Below, piece by piece: positions 61,003-64,000 of a stretch of DNA of 64,000 nt. This DNA comes from Alnus glutinosa (lineage: Eukaryota; Streptophyta; Magnoliopsida; Fagales; Betulaceae), in NCBI RefSeq assembly GCF_958979055.1, contig NC_084889.1, forward strand, positions 2,976,001 to 3,040,000. Direction: 5' to 3'. Numbering within the stretch: the first letter of the stretch is position 1; every line of letters begins with the position of its first letter. The translations under genes were made by a program, and so were the position numbers. The notes beneath the pieces are model-generated. The model searched no databases and was not told where the DNA came from. It saw only the letters and a program-made list of their open reading frames with translations.

Positions 61003-61875
61003 CAGTAGAAAGGCTATTTTTATGGCCAACCATAGAATAAAGGAGTGTCTTGGAATAGCTAAAGAAAACCATACCAAGCTCCACCATTCTACAATTGGAA
61101 GCTTATGTCTAGGTTCCTCCCAAGTCCCTCTACTTGAGTTACCATTAGAATTAGAAGTTACCCATAAAGGAATGTCTCGGTCTCCAAACTGAACGATATG
61201 AAGGCTGCTTTGAATCTTTACTAACGCATCAGATCTTGCAGGAAGCCAATTCCAATTATTGCTTCTAATAACACTCGAAAGTTTATGTTCGTGGCATGCT
61301 GTACATGTTTGTTGGTACTTACCACTCATCGTTTTTTCTCTGGCCTGCATCCTGTATAGGAATATCCTTTGTGATTACAGTAGCTCTCAATCGTCATATG
61401 ACTGCTTAACGAAGAAAAAAAGCATTAGAAAATTGCAGATTTTTTTTGATAGGGTATTCTTGCATGTTCTTTAGATTAGATTCCCCAAAGCGTTAGAATC
61501 CTATCTTTTTACATATTTCTTCTCAAACATGACTATATCTTGGTTCTGGTGTTTTATTAAGTATTGATCAATAATGTTGGAGAAACTGTTATATATATTT
61601 AGCAGCAGATGGTAACCTGTGTGTGTTAATTCCAAGTTTCTAGCATATAGGGAATGACATCACATTTGGACAGATGCTAGGGCCTTCTATTTTCTCCTAA
61701 TGTATATACCCCGCGTCTCATTTAGTTTTAGGTACTTGGCTTCAAACCCTTGCTGTTTTAAAGAATCACAAAATTCAAATGTGTGCTATCTAGCTTCTAG
61801 GTAAAGCTTGCTGCTTATTAATCTCCCTCTTCTTCATCCCTTCTCTTATATATATTTATATATATTTCAAATCAG

Positions 61876-61986
61876 GTCTTGGAGTCAACAGATCATATAA
61901 ACTCATGCAAACCGATCAGCCGCACTGATCCTTCATATAAAGAAACATTAGAATTTTTGCAGAAGATGAGAGCCCGATATAAATGA
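61876..61986 (+). pseudogene. Orphan last exon of the SERAC1-like hydrolase
   Basis: Identical in length (111 nt) to 2995-3105 and in the same frame: VLESTDHINSCKPISRTDPS, ending KMRARYK and TGA. The acceptor atcag is kept. The upstream exons are absent, because the duplicate begins in the LINE that filled the preceding intron. It cannot encode a hydrolase. Confidence 0.92.
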
Positions 61987-62658
61987 AGAGATGATTTTGC
62001 TCTGAGTTCTGTACATCAAATTTGTTTAAGTACTCAATAGGAACTTCTGGAGCTGGCATTGACTCTGGTGGTTAAACATAAATATAGAAGCTGCAGAAGA
62101 CAAATTTTGATAGTTGCAAGTGCATTAATTCATCGGCCAAGTCTGGCAGCCTGTGTATGTCAGAATACTAACCTATCGAGATAATGGCTGTGGACATGGT
62201 GGACTCGATCGTTATCCAATTCGTTCTGCACAACAGAATTTTTAATTTTTTAATTCTTCAATTTTTTTTTAATTTTTTTTTGTACATCATCCGTATTATA
62301 AGTTCCTCCCTCTTTCTCCAGTTGTATGTACTCCAAAAGAAAGAAAAAGGAAAGTGAAGATAAATCAACTCTTCTTTCATTGCTTTGGTGTGGTGAGTTT
62401 ATAGTGATCATAAACTTGGAAAAAAGAAGGCCAGACCTCTCGCATGCAAATGTGGAGGTCTCTTTTTAATCAAGAGTCATGCTAACTGCTAAGGATGCTA
62501 CAGATTTTTACTAGAAATTTCTTTATAAACTGAAACGACATTTTATAATTAGTGAATTGATTAAGCTAAAAAGTTATTTTGATGAGTTTACTATGAATGC
62601 TTTTATAACTTTTCTTTCCAAATGATGTGCAGCACTACTTGATAAAGAACGACTTGTA

Positions 62659-63011
62659 GTGCAGTTGCATGGCACTACTTTAGGGCATTCACATCTGGTT
62701 AGCTATCTTTTTATTCTATCTAAAATTCTGAATGCAGCCCTTCCAAAATTAACCACTCCGATTTATGCATCCTTACTTGGACGATCTAGGCTAGTGAAAT
62801 ATCCGAAGGTGGTGGGGAAGCATGGTCGGACGACAACGAGCACGTGTTTCTTGGGTTTATGCGGTAGTTCAGGCGGTGGCCGTGAGCATTCGTTTCTGAT
62901 GAGCACAGCATTGAGAGAGAAAGAGAGAGTAAAGAGAGTATATTTAAATGGTATAGAGAGAATAGATAATCTGACGTGCTGGATTATAGAATATACTACT
63001 ACTACTACTAT

Positions 63012-63045
<34 letters not shown>

Positions 63046-63084
63046 GCCAACTTGATCGTCTTTCTTAAGGCTGCAGACAACTAG
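62659..63084 (+). CDS. Duplicate of the doubtful ORF at 3787 (141 aa)
   Basis: Open and collinear with 3787-4182, with a 12-base in-frame insertion (near 62912) and a longer ATA/ATT repeat giving more isoleucines. No recognised family. The start codon context differs from the first copy, which weakens the case for a real protein. Confidence 0.2.
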
Positions 63085-63243
63085 CAAATAGAAACTCCAA
63101 AAGCAGAAGATGGTTTTTCTTTTTCCCTTTCTTTCTCAATGGTGAGAAGAACAGTAATGTTAAAATTTGAGCAGCATGGATCAGCGAATGACTGAGCTAA
63201 TACTTGTTCGAAAATCAGATTTCTGTTTGTTAATACAGACAGG

Positions 63244-63810
63244 TTAATCAGATTTCGGTTTGCTAGTACGTTTTACAACAAATTGGTCAATAATCCTAAC
63301 AGTATGAAGTGGGTCCTGCTGTGCAACAGCTGCAATCCATTTGCTGGGGGTCTTTCTACGGTGACTCAATACCTTAGGTTTATCTTTTTGCTCCGTTTCC
63401 CATTTGGTATCCACCTCCCATTCCTTCGGGACCTGCATGTCAAACATACACTTTCATTCAAGACTAGGCTGGAACAACCCATTTGAACCAACCAATCGAT
63501 CTAAACTCCATGCTATATTTCTTACCTCATCAACGGCGAGGGTGAAAACTTGAAGATCACCATTGGGTTTGATATGGAATCGCGTGAATGCCTTGTAATC
63601 GGCAATCCTAAGAGAGGAGAAGGCCTCATCATAGTGCAAGTTAAACCAGTTGATGCAGACGTACAAGTAGCTCCCAAACACAAAGGAAACTGCGGGGGTT
63701 GACAAGACCCAGAAATAAAGGAAGACACAAGCGTAATAAATTATGGCACCCCATCGAGACATGGATTCCATCCCATTGGCGCAAATATTGCTCCGCGCCA
63801 CAGCCATGAG
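63244..63810 (-). CDS. Gene A': last two exons of a third phosphoesterase copy (partial)
   Basis: Exons 63810-63526 (285 nt) and 63432-63244 (189 nt) match gene A exons 14 and 15 exactly in length and splice sites. They read LMAVARSNICANGMESMSRW and end FVVKRTSKPKSD, TAA. All frames are open, so this end shows no decay. Upstream exons would lie beyond 63846, where an LTR sits in the place of intron 13 and the window ends. It may be a functional gene continuing outside, or a fragment. Confidence 0.85.
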
Positions 63811-63845
63811 CTGACAGTAAATTTCATAAGAAGCATCAATAAATA

Positions 63846-64000
63846 TGTTGGTACAGTTTCCGGTATGGTGTGAATCTGCACGTTCCTTTGATGTTCCCCA
63901 CGCTTCTCAATGATTCTGCAAAACAACAAAAACTAGGGACCCTTCCGGGGGTCCCGCTCCGATGCCTAAGTTAGCTTCTGTGAGAGAAATAATGCTCTAT
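63846..64000 (+). mobile_element. LTR (same family as 35421), running off the window
   Basis: Starts TGTTGGTACAG directly after aataaa in intron 13 of gene A'. It contains cttccgggggtcccgctcc, a segment missing from the solo LTR at 35421-35906; otherwise the two match up to the window edge. Whether a full element follows cannot be seen. Confidence 0.85.

Larger units (their letters stand above)
61003..63846. repeat. Segmental duplicate of 2198-4946 (direct orientation)
   Basis: Collinear match over about 2.8 kb: the interior of the LINE fragment, the last hydrolase exon and 3' flank, the doubtful ORF, and the last two phosphoesterase exons. Differences are scattered substitutions and small indels. 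A stretch of about 75 bp (61747-61822) is absent from the first copy near 2937. It starts inside the LINE, and the match is cut at 63846 by an LTR. Confidence 0.95.

Noticed and set aside
62763..63080. 105-aa minus-strand ORF with poly-isoleucine and poly-valine
   Set aside because: The Ile/Val run is a trinucleotide repeat; the frame is the antisense of the doubtful plus-strand ORF.

Overview
This window is nuclear DNA of a flowering plant, most likely a woody eudicot. The evidence is spliced plant genes with GT-AG introns, long AT and poly(T) runs, Copia retrotransposons, L1-type LINEs, 5S-bearing Cassandra TRIMs, and CACTA, Mutator-like and Helitron-like DNA elements. The sequence does not fix the species.

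Genes. (1) 328-3105, plus strand: the last five exons of a SERAC1-like alpha/beta hydrolase whose 5' part lies outside the window. (2) 16760-4345, minus strand: a complete 15-exon gene (gene A, 964 aa when spliced) for a plant membrane-anchored calcineurin-like metallophosphoesterase. It is convergent with the hydrolase. (3) 36098-53383, plus strand: a diverged inverted paralogue (gene B). It is a pseudogene with a nonsense codon, frameshifts, a lost metal-site exon and insertions of a LINE, a long-TIR Mutator-like element, a Cassandra TRIM and a CACTA element. (4) 61003-63846: a direct duplicate of 2198-4946. It carries an orphan last exon of the hydrolase and the last two exons of a third phosphoesterase copy (A'), and is cut by an LTR that runs off the window.

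Repeats by region. Intron 7 of gene A holds a Copia element (8552-14297, TSD GAATA). That element itself hosts a hAT-like element, a complete Cassandra TRIM, a 322-bp TRIM-like element and a solo Cassandra LTR. Between genes A and B (about 17-36 kb) lies a mosaic. Pieces of catalase, spermine synthase and GAPDH, all in the same orientation and with introns, end at a textbook Helitron 3' terminus (hairpin plus CTAG, 29683-29712). This is probably a non-autonomous, gene-capturing Helitron, later hit by a second Copia element (23243-27839, TSD GTTAT). A direct repeat (17994-about 19030 and 29713-about 33530) flanks the mosaic. Small MITEs, a solo LTR (35421-35906, TSD ATTAT) and a poly(A)-tailed GC-rich segment follow. 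From 55381 to 60754 sits the youngest element, a Copia with 447-bp LTRs differing at four sites and one reading frame broken only by three stop codons.

Overall, a small locus (hydrolase plus phosphoesterase) was duplicated directly and in inversion. Gene A stayed open while gene B decayed under repeated insertions. Apart from gene A and the partial hydrolase, nearly all the DNA here is transposon or duplication debris. The gene-capturing Helitron-like mosaic is the best candidate for something not yet described.
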